In this document: in pieces, positions 52,796 to 62,519 of the stretch
Layout of the letters: every line of letters starts with the position of its first letter
How positions within the stretch are numbered: position 1 is the stretch's first letter
NCBI RefSeq assembly: GCF_030848945.1
Contig: NZ_JANHAX010000002.1
Location: 310,001 to 374,000 of the forward strand
Reading direction: 5' to 3'
Length of the DNA stretch: 64,000 nucleotides
DNA from: Marimonas arenosa
Lineage (GTDB): Bacteria; Pseudomonadota; Alphaproteobacteria; Rhodobacterales; Rhodobacteraceae
Program-made: the position numbers and the translations under genes
Notes under the pieces: generated by a model
Database searches by the model: none
The model's input: only the letters and a program-made list of their open reading frames with translations
Told to the model about the DNA's origin: nothing

Positions 52796-54074
52796 CCCTT
52801 GACCCCGGCCTCGCACGCGAGATTTCGGACAGTGTCGATGCCGGGTTCGACGCCCAAGTTGCCTGGCTTCAGGATCTTGTCCGGCATCCGTCGCTGCGCG
52901 GTCAAGAGCATACCGCTCAGGAAATGGTGCATGGCGCGTTGGCCGCGCGCGGCTATGGCATGGATCGTTGGGCCATCGACGTCAACGAAATCAAGTACCA
53001 TCCCGGGTTTTCTCCGGTTTGCGTGGATTATTCCAACGCCATCAACGTGGTCGGCACCCACACCCCGAAACAAACCAAAGGCCGCTCAGTGATCCTAAAT
53101 GGGCATATCGACGTGGTGCCGGTTGGGCCGCGTGACATGTGGGCACGCGATCCGTTTGATCCCGCCATAGACGGGACTGGATGTTTGGCCGGGGTGCCGG
53201 GGACATGAAGGCCGGCATTTCGGCAAACATCTTTGCCGTGGACGCCTTGCGTCGGTTGGGCTGGGAACCCGCCGCCACCTTGTACCAGCAATCCGTCACC
53301 GAAGAGGAGTGTACCGGCAACGGTACCCTGTCCTGCCTTGTGCGTGGCTATCGCGCCGAGGCGGCCCTCATCACCGAACCGACCAACCACGATCTGGTGC
53401 GCGCCAATCTCGGGGTGATCTGGTTTCGTATTTCGGTTCGGGGGCACCCGGTTCATGTCGCCGAAGCCGGATCGGGGGCCAACGCAATCGAGGCCGCCTA
53501 TGCCATCATCCGGCAGTTGCGGGTGTTGGAGGCCGAGTTGAATGCCGAAAAGGCCGGCAGCCGTCATTTCGCCGATCATCCGCATCCCATAAACCTGAAT
53601 GTCGGCAAGATCTCCGGTGGCGACTGGGCCTCGTCGGTTCCGGCGTGGTGTGACTTGGATCTGCGGATTTCGCTCTTTCCCGGCACCGAACCCGCCGATC
53701 TTGCCTGGCGCATCGAACAGGCCTTGGACCGGGCCTGCCATGAGCATCCGTTTCTCTCCAATAACCCCGCCGAGGTCAGCTATAATGGGTTCTTCGCCAA
53801 GGGGTACGAGCTTCCCGAAGGCACCCCAGCCGAGGCCGCGCTGATTGCCGCCCATCGCGCGGTTTTTGATGCCCAGCTGACCTCCGGCCCGTCAACCGCC
53901 TATCTCGATGGCCGGGTTTTCATGCTATACGATGACTGCCCGGCCTTGGTTTATGGACCAGTCTCGCAGAATATCCACGGGTTCGACGAAAAAGTCAGCC
54001 TGTCCTCTTTGCGCCGCGTGACAAAAACAGTGGCGCTCTTTGTTGCCGATTGGTGCGGCCTGAACAGGATTTGA
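52792..54074 (+). pseudogene. M20-family deacylase (ArgE/DapE type), frameshifted
   Basis: The N-terminal part ends at a TGA at 53206-53208. In the downstream frame the homologous continuation WMFGRGAGDMKAG begins at about 53178, so a single base appears lost (or two gained) around 53173-53180. All metal-site regions exist across the two frames: LNGHIDVVPVG, AGDMKAG, TEEECTGNG, ITEPTN and NIHGFDEKVS. The gene is ATGA-coupled to M81 upstream and the glutamyltransferase downstream. It encodes no intact enzyme here. A sequencing error or recoding is possible but no slippery heptamer is seen. Confidence 0.85.
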
Positions 54075-54078
54075 AACC

Positions 54079-55692
54079 ATGCCCCTTCCACCGAACGCGA
54101 TGATCGTCACGGCCCAGCCCGAAGCCTCAGAAGCCGGCGCGCGAGTGCTGATGAAAGGGGGCAACGCGGTCGATGCCGCAATGGCTGCAGCGCTGGTTCA
54201 GGGCATTGTCGATCCGCAGATGTGCGGTATCGCCGGGTTCGGATCGCTGCAGATCTATGCCCCCAAAGAAGGCCATAGCTGCATCGACTTTCACGGCAAG
54301 ACCCCGCTTTTGGCGACGCCGGAGATGTGGGAGGACAAGTTGCAGGGCGAAGCCCGCGACGGGTTTGGCTTTGTGCTGGACGGATATGTCAACGATGTCG
54401 GCTATCAGGCGGTCACGGCACCAGGATCACTTCTGGCCTATTTCGAGGCGGTGCGGGATTTCGGAACCTGGGACTGGTCCGACATCTGTGCCCCGGCGAT
54501 TGCGCAGGCAGAGGCCGGTTTCTTTGTCCGCCCGCATGTCCATTACTGGTGGACCTACGGGGCCGATATGGGCCGGGTCGATGTGGCCGAAAGGATTGGG
54601 TTTTCCCAAACCGGGCGGAATGCCTATTTCCGCGCCGATGGTTCGGTCAAGAAAATCGGCGATCACGTCGCCAATCCCGATCTGGCCCGCACACTTGCCC
54701 TGATCGCCCGTGACGGGGCTGACGTGTTCTATCGCGGAGAGATCGCCGAACGTATCGACGCCGACATGACCGCCAATGGTGGCCTGCTGCGGCGCGCTGA
54801 TCTCGAAGCCTATCGCACCACAAGGCAAGCGCCCCTTCGCGGCAGCTATCGCGGGTTTGACATTGCCACCAACCACCCGCCCGGCGGCGGTATCATGCTG
54901 GTCGAGATGCTCAACATCCTTGAGAATTTCGACCTTACGGCCCTGGGTCACAACAGCACCGACTACATTCGCATCGTCGCCGAGGCGATGAAGGCCGCAA
55001 CCGCCGACAAGGACACCCATGTCGGAGACCCGGGTTTTGTCGACATCCCCGCCCACCTGACCCAAAAGGATTATGCCGCTTTGATCGCCGCCCGCATCCG
55101 CGCCGGTGAAAAGATGCAGGTGACGCGTTTGGGTCAGCCCGAACCAAAGGACACCACCCATGTGGCGGTGGTCGACAGCACCGGCATGTGCGTGACCATG
55201 ACACACTCTCTGGGCATGCCGTCAGGCGTGATCACCGACGGGCTTGGCTTTATGTATAATGGCTGCATGGCGGTGTTTGACCCTCGTCCGGGTCGCGCCG
55301 GATCAATCGCGCCGGGCAAGTCGCGGTTCAGTTCGGTTTGCCCCACGATTGTGCTGCGCGACGGAGCCCCCCGCATTGTCATCGGCGCCCCCGGCGGCAC
55401 CCAGATCGCCATGGGGGTGTTACAGGCGCTTCTGAACGTGATGGATTTCGACATGAGCATGACCGAGGCGGTTTCTGCCCCACGGTTTTCGGCAACCTCC
55501 AACGCCATCGATGTCACCAACCGAATCCCCGGTTACCTGACGGACCCATTGCAGGCCGAAGGCTACGAGATCATCCGCTCGGCGATGACCTTTGACATTG
55601 GTGCGGTTCACGGCATTCGGATCGACAACGAGAAGCTGACAGGCGGGGCCGATCCGGGGCATGATGGCGTCGCCCTGGGCGTCAGGGTTTAG
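54079..55692 (+). CDS. Gamma-glutamyltransferase, cytoplasmic type
   Basis: The 537-residue Ntn hydrolase carries the autoprocessing motif KDTTHVAVVDSTG, in which Thr359 becomes the nucleophile. It also has the later IGAPGGTQI loop. An early MKGGNAVDAAMAAAL region matches GGT. There is no signal peptide, unlike periplasmic GGT of E. coli, so it acts in the cytoplasm on imported substrates. It removes or transfers gamma-glutamyl groups. It is 5 bases after the broken M20 gene and 14 before the M20D gene, in one plus-strand operon. Confidence 0.93.
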   Translation: MPLPPNAMIVTAQPEASEAGARVLMKGGNAVDAAMAAALVQGIVDPQMCGIAGFGSLQIYAPKEGHSCIDFHGKTPLLATPEMWEDKLQGEARDGFGFVLDGYVNDVGYQAVTAPGSLLAYFEAVRDFGTWDWSDICAPAIAQAEAGFFVRPHVHYWWTYGADMGRVDVAERIGFSQTGRNAYFRADGSVKKIGDHVANPDLARTLALIARDGADVFYRGEIAERIDADMTANGGLLRRADLEAYRTTRQAPLRGSYRGFDIATNHPPGGGIMLVEMLNILENFDLTALGHNSTDYIRIVAEAMKAATADKDTHVGDPGFVDIPAHLTQKDYAALIAARIRAGEKMQVTRLGQPEPKDTTHVAVVDSTGMCVTMTHSLGMPSGVITDGLGFMYNGCMAVFDPRPGRAGSIAPGKSRFSSVCPTIVLRDGAPRIVIGAPGGTQIAMGVLQALLNVMDFDMSMTEAVSAPRFSATSNAIDVTNRIPGYLTDPLQAEGYEIIRSAMTFDIGAVHGIRIDNEKLTGGADPGHDGVALGVRV

Positions 55693-55706
55693 GGAAGGAT
55701 AAAGCA

Positions 55707-56870
55707 ATGAAACTGATCGACCGCATCGAGGGATACGCCGAGGATCTGACCGGGATCCGGCGCGACCTGCATGCCCACCCCGAGCTTGGTTTCGAAGAAG
55801 TGCGCACCTCTGGCGTTGTCGCCAATCTGCTGGAAAGCTGGGGCATAAAAACCCACCGCGAGATCGGCAAAACCGGCGTTGTCGGCATCATCGAGGGCGC
55901 CCGCGCGGGGCGAACCATCGGGCTGCGCGCCGACATGGACGCCTTGCCGATTGAAGAAGAAACCAACCTTCCCTACCGCTCGACCAATCCCGGCGTCATG
56001 CATGCCTGCGGCCATGATGGCCACACCACGATGCTGCTGGGCGCGGCACGCTATCTTGCGGAGACACGCGATTTTGCCGGTAAGGTCGTGCTGATCTTCC
56101 AGCCTGCCGAGGAAGGGTTGGGCGGGGCCCGGGCGATGCTTGCCGATGGTCTGTTCGAACGGTTCCCCTGTGACGAGGTCTATGGGCTGCACAACTGGCC
56201 CGGCGCGCCGCAAAACCGGGTTGGGATCCTGCCCGGGGTGGCCATGGCCGGGGCGGATTTCTTTGATATCCGGGTGATTGGCCGGGGCAGTCACGGCGCG
56301 CGCCCGCATGACAGCCGCGATCCGCTTCTGGCGGCGTCAGCGCTGGTGCAGGCCCTGCAAAGCATCGTCAGCCGCAATCTTGACCCGCAGGACGCGGCGG
56401 TGGTGTCCGTCACCCAGTTTCACAGTGGTGCCGCCTATAATGTCATCCCGAACGAGGCGGTGATTTCAGGCACCGCGCGGATGTTCACCGACGAAGTCCG
56501 CGCCCATATCCGCACCCGAATTCAGGACATCGCAGATGGTGTTGCCGCCGCCCACGGTGTTACGGTCGAAGTCGATATTCGCGACATCTTCACGCCTCTG
56601 GTCAATAATGCGCAACTCTCTGAAGACTTCGCCGATATCGCCCGCGATGTTGTCGGCGACGAAAATGTACTGCTGGGCGGAACACCTGTCACCGGTAGTG
56701 AGGATTTTGCCGATATGCTCAACACCGTACCGGGGGCCTATTTCACCATTGGGCACGAGGGAACCGCGGCGCTGCACAATCCCGGCTTTACCTTCGATGA
56801 TTCCATCCTGCCACTTGGGTCGACGCTTCTGGCGCGTATCGTCGAGAGCCGGTCTGCGGCCGAGGCTTAG
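55707..56870 (+). CDS. M20D amidohydrolase (hippurate hydrolase/aminoacylase-like)
   Basis: The 387-residue metal-dependent amidase has the M20D pattern: RRDLHAHPELGFEE, GLRADMDALPIEEET, MHACGHDGHTTMLLGAAR and the C-terminal GSEDFADML. It removes acyl groups from N-acyl amino acids such as hippurate or N-acetyl derivatives. It ends the plus-strand operon; its stop overlaps the amidase pseudogene on the other strand (56867-56870). Substrate range cannot be told. Confidence 0.92.
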   Translation: MKLIDRIEGYAEDLTGIRRDLHAHPELGFEEVRTSGVVANLLESWGIKTHREIGKTGVVGIIEGARAGRTIGLRADMDALPIEEETNLPYRSTNPGVMHACGHDGHTTMLLGAARYLAETRDFAGKVVLIFQPAEEGLGGARAMLADGLFERFPCDEVYGLHNWPGAPQNRVGILPGVAMAGADFFDIRVIGRGSHGARPHDSRDPLLAASALVQALQSIVSRNLDPQDAAVVSVTQFHSGAAYNVIPNEAVISGTARMFTDEVRAHIRTRIQDIADGVAAAHGVTVEVDIRDIFTPLVNNAQLSEDFADIARDVVGDENVLLGGTPVTGSEDFADMLNTVPGAYFTIGHEGTAALHNPGFTFDDSILPLGSTLLARIVESRSAAEA

Positions 56871-58260
56871 ACCGGATTCGCGACACCCGGAACTGACCCC
56901 GCGCGCTCGATATCGGCCCCGGCGGCAAGCAGGATGTCTTCTCTGAACCGACCGGCCACCAGTTGAACCCCGACCGGGATCGTGCCGACCTTCCCGGTCG
57001 CGACCGCCAGCGCCGGCAACCCCATCGTTGGCAGGGCACGTTGTGGCAACTGGGCTTCATACACCCTTTGGATTGCGGCTTCCGAGCTGACATCGAGCTG
57101 TTGTGCAAAGGGCAGCTCTCCTGAAACGGGACAGATCAGAACCGGATATGTCCTGTGAAAAACCACCCATTCCCGCACCAGAGTCGCGCGCAACTGCAGC
57201 GTCTTCATCAGGCAGTCGACATCAATTTCGCCCGCATCCGCCCGCATCTGCTGGTAGACAAAGACTGCGTCTGCATCGCCTTCGTCGGCCACCATGTCAT
57301 GCGCCGAATGCTCCATCTCGGCCATCCACAGCCTGGCGTTTACATCCGCAGCCGGACGCATCGGCGGGCAGTCCACCTCGTCCACCTGCCAGCCCGCCTC
57401 GATCATCTTTTGCGCTGCATCGACAAGCGTGGCCCGCACGTCGTCGGACACGGCCATCCCGTCTGGCGCAAACGTGAGCGCCGCGCGTTTTTCAAACCCG
57501 CCCTGGGCCAGCTGTCCGGGCGTGTACCAGGGATCTCGCGGGTCATTGGAAGACAGCGCCTGCAACGAAATCCTGATATCCTAGATGCTGCGGGCAATCG
57601 GCCCCGAGACCGCCATGATCTGCGCACCGATCATGCGATTCGCGCCGGACGCGTTGTAGGCCGGAACCCGGCCAAGGCTGGGGCGAAGCCCATGCACACC
57701 AAAGGCTTAGGCCGGATAGCGGACCGACCCGGCGATATCCGTGCCATGGCCAATCGCACCAATCCCGCCCGCCACGGCCGCAGCAGCACCGCCCGATGAT
57801 CCGCCCGGAGTGATCGAAAGATCACGCGGGTTGAGGGTCTGGCCATGTAGGTCGCTCTTGGTAAACCAGTGCATCGAAAAGGCCGGGGTGCTTGTGCGCC
57901 CCAATATGACGCCACCGGCCTTCCTGATATTGGCCACAATCGGGCTGTCAGTGTCGGCAATGTTATCCTTTAGAAGCCGCAACCCGTTTGTCGTGCATGC
58001 CCGTTCTGCTCCACGTTCACCTTGATCGTGACTGGCACACTACAAAGGGGACCGGGTTCTTCACCATTTGCGATCTGCTCGTCCAACTGTCGGGCTGATG
58101 CCAGCGCCTCTTCGGGAAACGCGTCGACAACAGCGTTGATCATTGGATTGACCTCATCCAGCCGGGCCAGATGGGCCTGCGTTACCTCGGTCGCAGAAAG
58201 CCTCCTCGATCGAACCGCATCTGCGATATCCGAACCAGTCATTTCCCAAATTTTCGACAT
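56867..58260 (-). pseudogene. Amidase (amidase-signature family), disrupted
   Basis: Read on the minus strand from 58260, a frame with DAVRSRRLSATEVTQAHLAR and the catalytic Lys VPVTIKVN stops at 57970. After a one-base deletion near 57990-57996, the frame continues TNGLRLLKDNIADTDSPIVA with the Ser loop TPGGSSGGAAAAVAGG. It then has an in-frame TAA at 57707-57709 and TAG at 57581-57583 before the last 233 codons. Three disruptions make it a clear pseudogene. Amidases of this family hydrolyse amides and would fit the neighbouring acylase genes. Confidence 0.9.
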
Positions 58261-58711
58261 TGCCGACTTCCTTTTTTAGCTGCCCTGGGAAATCAGTCAG
58301 ATTGAACAGCCCCGGACCTCTCGGATGTAATGTCAGCATAAGCATAGAGGAGCGCATTGTCGCTCCTGAAGCTGGTCAAACCCGATTGGCCCAATTAATC
58401 GCGAGCGCAGAAGCTCACGAGTTCGATACTCCAGGCGCATCCGCTGCACCCGCATGGGTCCGGTTCGTCCCGTAATTCGTGAATCGGCCTGCAACCCAAT
58501 TTCGTGCTCGCAGAGAATTTCCGCTTTGGCGGGCCGCCCTGCAGAGAAGGCATGCAGTTTTTCAATGTTCGTAAAGGGCCGGCACCCGCCAAACGGGTGG
58601 TTTCCCTTTTTTTGCGGGCGGGGCGAAGATTGTTTGCCCGGTTCAAACCGGTTGTCCACCGCTGGAGCGAACCGGGTCCTACGCGCAGTGCGTTTTTTCG
58701 CGCAGGCGTCG
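58261..58711. other. Gene-free gap, 451 bases
   Basis: I see no convincing gene here. Short frames on both strands have no family features. It separates the amidase pseudogene start from the end of the second M20 peptidase. It may contain a promoter for the pseudogene. Confidence 0.4.
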
Positions 58712-59848
58712 TCAGTCCAGCGTCGATAACAACCCTGCCATTATTCGTGTACGCGGCACGATCATGTCTTCGTCGATGTGTTCGGTGAGTGTGTGCAACC
58801 CCGCACCCTTCACGCCCAGCGAGCAGAGGCTGGGAATGCCTAACGCACCGGTGAAATTCGCGTCCGATCCGCCGCCCTGGCTGCGATGTGGCATGTCTAG
58901 TCCGATATCACAGGAAATCGCCTTGGCTTTTTCATAAAGCGCCATCGTGCCAGGCATGCCCGATTCCCAAACCGGTCGGGTCACGCCGCGCGTAACGGTG
59001 AATGTGACGCCATTTCGTTCGCCCGAAAGAGCCAGCATATTTGCCACCCCAGCATCCAGGTCGGCCTGTTCCTTGGCCATGGACAGGCATTCCGCGCTGG
59101 CGAACGAGGGCACGCAATTCACCCATTGACCGGACGCAAGATTGTTGCACGAAAAGGTGCAGTCCTCGCTGGTCATCTCTTCGATTTCGATGATCCGTTT
59201 CGCCAATTCCCGCACAGCCGAAATGCCGCCCTTGATATCAGCGCCGGCGTGGCTCGGCTTGCCCTCGGCGGTCAGGTTGTAGCGCGCAATGGCATAGCGG
59301 CCCGTGGTCACCCCGTTATCGGCGTGGGCCGGTTCCGGACAAAGCACGTATTTGGCGCGCTTCGCCTCGGTTTCGATCAACATGCGGGTTGCCGGTGTGC
59401 CGATCTCCTCATCCGGGGTGAAAAGTGCGACAATGGGCAATTGTGTTTCGATTCCGGCGTCCTGCAGGGCGCGGATCGCTTCGAGCGTAATGTAATTGCC
59501 TCCCTTCATGTCCTGAATGCCCGGGCCGAAGATTTTGCCGTCTTCACGCCGAAACGGGTTCTGGGCGAGAGTGCCGATGGGGTGGACGGTATCAAAATGA
59601 CCGCTGATCATGATCCCTGGTTCACCCATCCGGGTATGCGGGAAACGTGCGCGCACCGACCCGCCCAACCCCATCGTGCCAGGAATGCGCTCTATACTGG
59701 CGCCAAGCTCGGCGCATTTCACCGCCACCATGTCCATCATCCGGTCGACGGCGGCGGCGTCCCACGTCGGGCTTTCGCATTCGATCCAGGGTTTCAGCCC
59801 GTCAATGACGGCTTCGCGGTCGAAAGAAAGGTCTTTCCAGGTTTTCAT
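58712..59848 (-). CDS. M20-family peptidase (glutamate carboxypeptidase/ArgE-like)
   Basis: The 378-residue protein has the M20 metal-ligand motifs: MISGHFDTVHPIGT, IFGPGIQDMKGGNYI, ALFTPDEEIGTPATR, CPEPAHADNGV, and a His near LHTLTEHIDEDM. It resembles the carboxypeptidase G2 type that removes C-terminal glutamate from folates or peptides, but acylase activity is equally likely. The start overlaps a fragment of another M20D gene (TCATGA at 59845-59850). It is on the minus strand next to the pseudogene, facing the plus-strand peptidase operon. Confidence 0.9.
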   Translation of the reverse strand: MKTWKDLSFDREAVIDGLKPWIECESPTWDAAAVDRMMDMVAVKCAELGASIERIPGTMGLGGSVRARFPHTRMGEPGIMISGHFDTVHPIGTLAQNPFRREDGKIFGPGIQDMKGGNYITLEAIRALQDAGIETQLPIVALFTPDEEIGTPATRMLIETEAKRAKYVLCPEPAHADNGVTTGRYAIARYNLTAEGKPSHAGADIKGGISAVRELAKRIIEIEEMTSEDCTFSCNNLASGQWVNCVPSFASAECLSMAKEQADLDAGVANMLALSGERNGVTFTVTRGVTRPVWESGMPGTMALYEKAKAISCDIGLDMPHRSQGGGSDANFTGALGIPSLCSLGVKGAGLHTLTEHIDEDMIVPRTRIMAGLLSTLD

Positions 59849-59976
59849 GAAACTGCTCCGGGTGTGGCGATAAGATTGGCAAAGATGCTGGCGCCGATCG
59901 GCAGGAGGTCATCGTCCAGTGAAAACGTAACGCCACCCTGCCACGCATCCAACCGATAACTTGGAGCTGATCTCCA
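59845..59976 (-). pseudogene. C-terminal remnant of an M20D amidohydrolase
   Basis: Forty-three codons directly upstream of the M20 peptidase end with SLDDDLLPIGASIFANLIAT and a TGA overlapping the next gene's ATG. The intact M20D gene at 55707 ends with DDSILPLGSTLLARIVES, so this is the tail of a homologue. An in-frame TAA precedes it, and no start or metal motifs remain. The 5' part has been lost, probably by deletion. Confidence 0.65.
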
Positions 59977-60098
59977 TCGTTAGGATGTATTGGCTGATTT
60001 CGCGAGTCGCGATGAGGATCATCCGGCGGAAGTATGGACCCGAATTCGGGGTCACCTTTTCACGCAGAATTCGCTCCGATACCAGTTTCGCCTGGATT

Positions 60099-60572
60099 CT
60101 ACATCGACCCGCTTGGTCTCGACAGATCGGGAATGTAGCGCGGACAATTCGCAGACATTTCCTCTGTATGCAAGCGGACGGTGATTTTCTTGTCACCTGC
60201 CGAAGCGCCATCCAGAAGTTCGCATACACCATTCACGCGCAGCCGCACGGGTCGCTCGCCAAAACGCATGAACAAAAGCCCGACCCGTGGCTTGCCTATG
60301 ATGTTGCCAAGGCTGCGATACATGGAATTGCCATCATAATCGGTCCATTCCAAAGACGCCGACTCTGGTACTTGAACAAATCCAAGCACCCCGCCCTTAT
60401 ACGAGCAATCTACGCTACCGTCATGCGCCGTTGCCAAGAAGAATTCGGAGTTTTCGATAAATTTCTTTTCACCCGAGTCGAGTTCTGACAGCCGAAAGCG
60501 CTGTTCAAAGGCATCAGCAATCTGGCGGCCATCGAACCTGACCTGTAATTTTCGATGCCCGTCATGAAACAT
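60099..60572 (-). CDS. Pyridoxamine 5'-phosphate oxidase-fold protein (small)
   Basis: The 157-residue protein has the flavin-binding split-barrel pattern: MFHDGHRKLQVRFDGRQIAD, FFLATAHDGSVDCSYKGG, DGNSMYRSLGNI and CPRYIPDLSRPS near the end. This is a small stand-alone member typical of proteobacteria. It is separate from the larger one at 1793. Function may be flavin- or cofactor-related reduction. It lies alone between gaps; the 464-base gap to its right holds repeat-like DNA. Confidence 0.8.
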   Translation of the reverse strand: MFHDGHRKLQVRFDGRQIADAFEQRFRLSELDSGEKKFIENSEFFLATAHDGSVDCSYKGGVLGFVQVPESASLEWTDYDGNSMYRSLGNIIGKPRVGLLFMRFGERPVRLRVNGVCELLDGASAGDKKITVRLHTEEMSANCPRYIPDLSRPSGSM

Positions 60573-61036
60573 GCCGGTTAGTTGCTCTGACAGTGCCTGC
60601 CCTCAAAACCGACTGGCAACAGATTGCCGCATTTTTTGCGCTTACCGAATGCCGGCTTCGTCCCGCGTTTTGATAGTTGAAACCGACAGCAGGGAATGGG
60701 TGGTTTGGATTCTACCCGTTTCGACACAATCGAATGGCGGGTCTGGGGGAATTGCTGCGTCGCCGAATTTTCTTTGTCGCAATTGCGCGCATCCTTCTCG
60801 GCATTCTGCACTTGCACCCGCTGCGTTCGCATAAGGCCGGTTAGTCCGCAAAGCGGACATTTTCCTTCCCCTTTGGGCAATAGCCGCGAAGTCCGGCAAT
60901 TTGGGCCGCCGCTGGCGCGGCTTGCCGGTGATCGACCTCATGGTCAGAACGTCCGTTTGGTCATCGACAACGCAAGACGCCCCCGCTGAGCCCGGGCGGG
61001 CGAGCGGGGGGCCATTATGCAAAAGGCGAATTGCGA
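60573..61036. other. Gap with possible intergenic repeat
   Basis: The 464-base gap contains no convincing gene. A hairpin CCCCCGCT (60980-60987) with AGCGGGGG (61003-61010) stands just downstream of the permease and could end that operon. The rest has repeat-like words such as AGTCCGCAAAGCGGAC. Confidence 0.4.
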
Positions 61037-62464
61037 TCAGTCGTGCGGCAGCGAACCGGCACCGTGTCCGGCCATGCCGCCTGACACTTCCTCGGTCGAT
61101 TCCTCGGCCAGATGCTCGGGCAGAACGAGGTTCAGCACGATAGCGATCAGCGCCGCCGGCAGCAGGCCGCTGGTCATCAGGATGCGCGCCGTGTCCGGCA
61201 GGTGCTGAACCGCACCGGGTTCGAGCTGAAGCCCCAGGCCAACCGACAGAGAGATGGCAAAGATCACCATGTTGCGGCGGTTCCATTCCACGTCCGACAG
61301 CATCGAGATACCGGCCGCCACCACCATGCCGAACATCACGATGACGCCACCGCCCAGCACCTCGATCGGCACGGTGCGGATCACGCCGCCGACCTTGGGC
61401 ACCAGGCCGCAGACGATCAAGAAAATCGCGCCGATGGTTACCACGTGGCGGCTCATCACCCCGGTCATGGCGATCAGGCCGACGTTCTGGCTGAACGAGG
61501 TGTTGGGAAAGGCGCCGAAGCAGCCCGCGATGGCGGTACCGAAGCCATCGGCATAGGTCGCGCCGGCGATTTCCGTGTCGGTCGCCTCGCGGCCCGCGCC
61601 GCCTTTGGTGATGCCGCTGACGTCGCCCACCGTCTCGATGGCCGAGATGAACGCCATCAGGCAGAAGCCGATGATCGCCGCCGCCGACATTTCCCAACCG
61701 TATTTGAATGGCACCGGCAGGGCAAAGGCGCTGGCGCGGCTCCACGATGTGCCGATGCTCTCGACGCTCAGCATGCCGACGCCGATGGCATAGATATAAC
61801 CGACGATCAGCCCGATCAGCACCGCCGAGATCGAAAGCATGCCCTTGGTGAAAAATTTCAGCCCCAGCGTGACCAGGATCACCACCAGCGCCGCCGACCA
61901 GTTCAGAAGCGAGCCGTATTCCGGCGTGCCGATGGCCGGAACCCCGCCGGCGGCATACTGGATGCCGACCTTGACCAGCGCCAGCCCGATCATCATCACC
62001 ACCAGCCCGGTCACCAGCGGCGGCAGCGCGAAACGGATGCGCCCGATCACCGTGCCCAGCGCGGCATGGAACAGCCCGCCGATGATCACCCCGGTGAACA
62101 GCGCGGCCAGTGCATCGACCCCCTTGCCCGCCACCAGCGGGATCATGATCGGCAGGAAGGCAAACGACGTGCCCTGCACGATCGGCAGCGCCGCGCCGAC
62201 CGGGCCGATGGTCACGGTCTGTAGCAGCGTCGCAACGCCGGCAAACAGCATCGACATCTGCATCAGGTACAGCAGCTCGGGGAAATCGGGCGAGTTCGAG
62301 CCGAAGCCGAACCCGGCCGCCCCGGCGACGATGATCGCCGGCGTGACGTTCGACACGAACATCGCCAGCACGTGCTGGATGCCGAGCGGGATCGCCCGGC
62401 CCAGCGCCGGGGTATAGTTGGGATCGCGCAGCTGGTCCGGCGTTCCGATGGAAGATGCAGACAT
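61037..62464 (-). CDS. NCS2-family nucleobase:cation symporter (xanthine/uric acid permease)
   Basis: The 475-residue membrane protein has 12-14 hydrophobic segments and NCS2 motifs: IPLGIQHVLAMFVSNVTPAI at the start, GPVGAALPIVQGTSFAFLPI, FPNTSFSQNVGLIAMTGV and ISAIETVGDVSGITKGG. The last gene of a minus-strand unit with ureidoglycolate enzymes, it probably imports uric acid or xanthine. Purine and pyrimidine carriers share the fold, so the substrate is inferred from context. Confidence 0.93.
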   Translation of the reverse strand: MSASSIGTPDQLRDPNYTPALGRAIPLGIQHVLAMFVSNVTPAIIVAGAAGFGFGSNSPDFPELLYLMQMSMLFAGVATLLQTVTIGPVGAALPIVQGTSFAFLPIMIPLVAGKGVDALAALFTGVIIGGLFHAALGTVIGRIRFALPPLVTGLVVMMIGLALVKVGIQYAAGGVPAIGTPEYGSLLNWSAALVVILVTLGLKFFTKGMLSISAVLIGLIVGYIYAIGVGMLSVESIGTSWSRASAFALPVPFKYGWEMSAAAIIGFCLMAFISAIETVGDVSGITKGGAGREATDTEIAGATYADGFGTAIAGCFGAFPNTSFSQNVGLIAMTGVMSRHVVTIGAIFLIVCGLVPKVGGVIRTVPIEVLGGGVIVMFGMVVAAGISMLSDVEWNRRNMVIFAISLSVGLGLQLEPGAVQHLPDTARILMTSGLLPAALIAIVLNLVLPEHLAEESTEEVSGGMAGHGAGSLPHD

Positions 62465-62519
62465 CTCAGTCCCTCCTGTTGGTTCCGATAGGGGCCGCTC
62501 TTGCCGGCGGCTTGTCGTG

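Noticed and set aside
53165..53210. Programmed ribosomal frameshift in the M20 gene
   Set aside because: No slippery heptamer or downstream pseudoknot was seen at the break; mutation or assembly error is the simpler reading.
58333..58659. Minus-strand short frame in the gap before the second M20 peptidase
   Set aside because: No motif, no ribosome site and low similarity to any known pattern; left as a gap.
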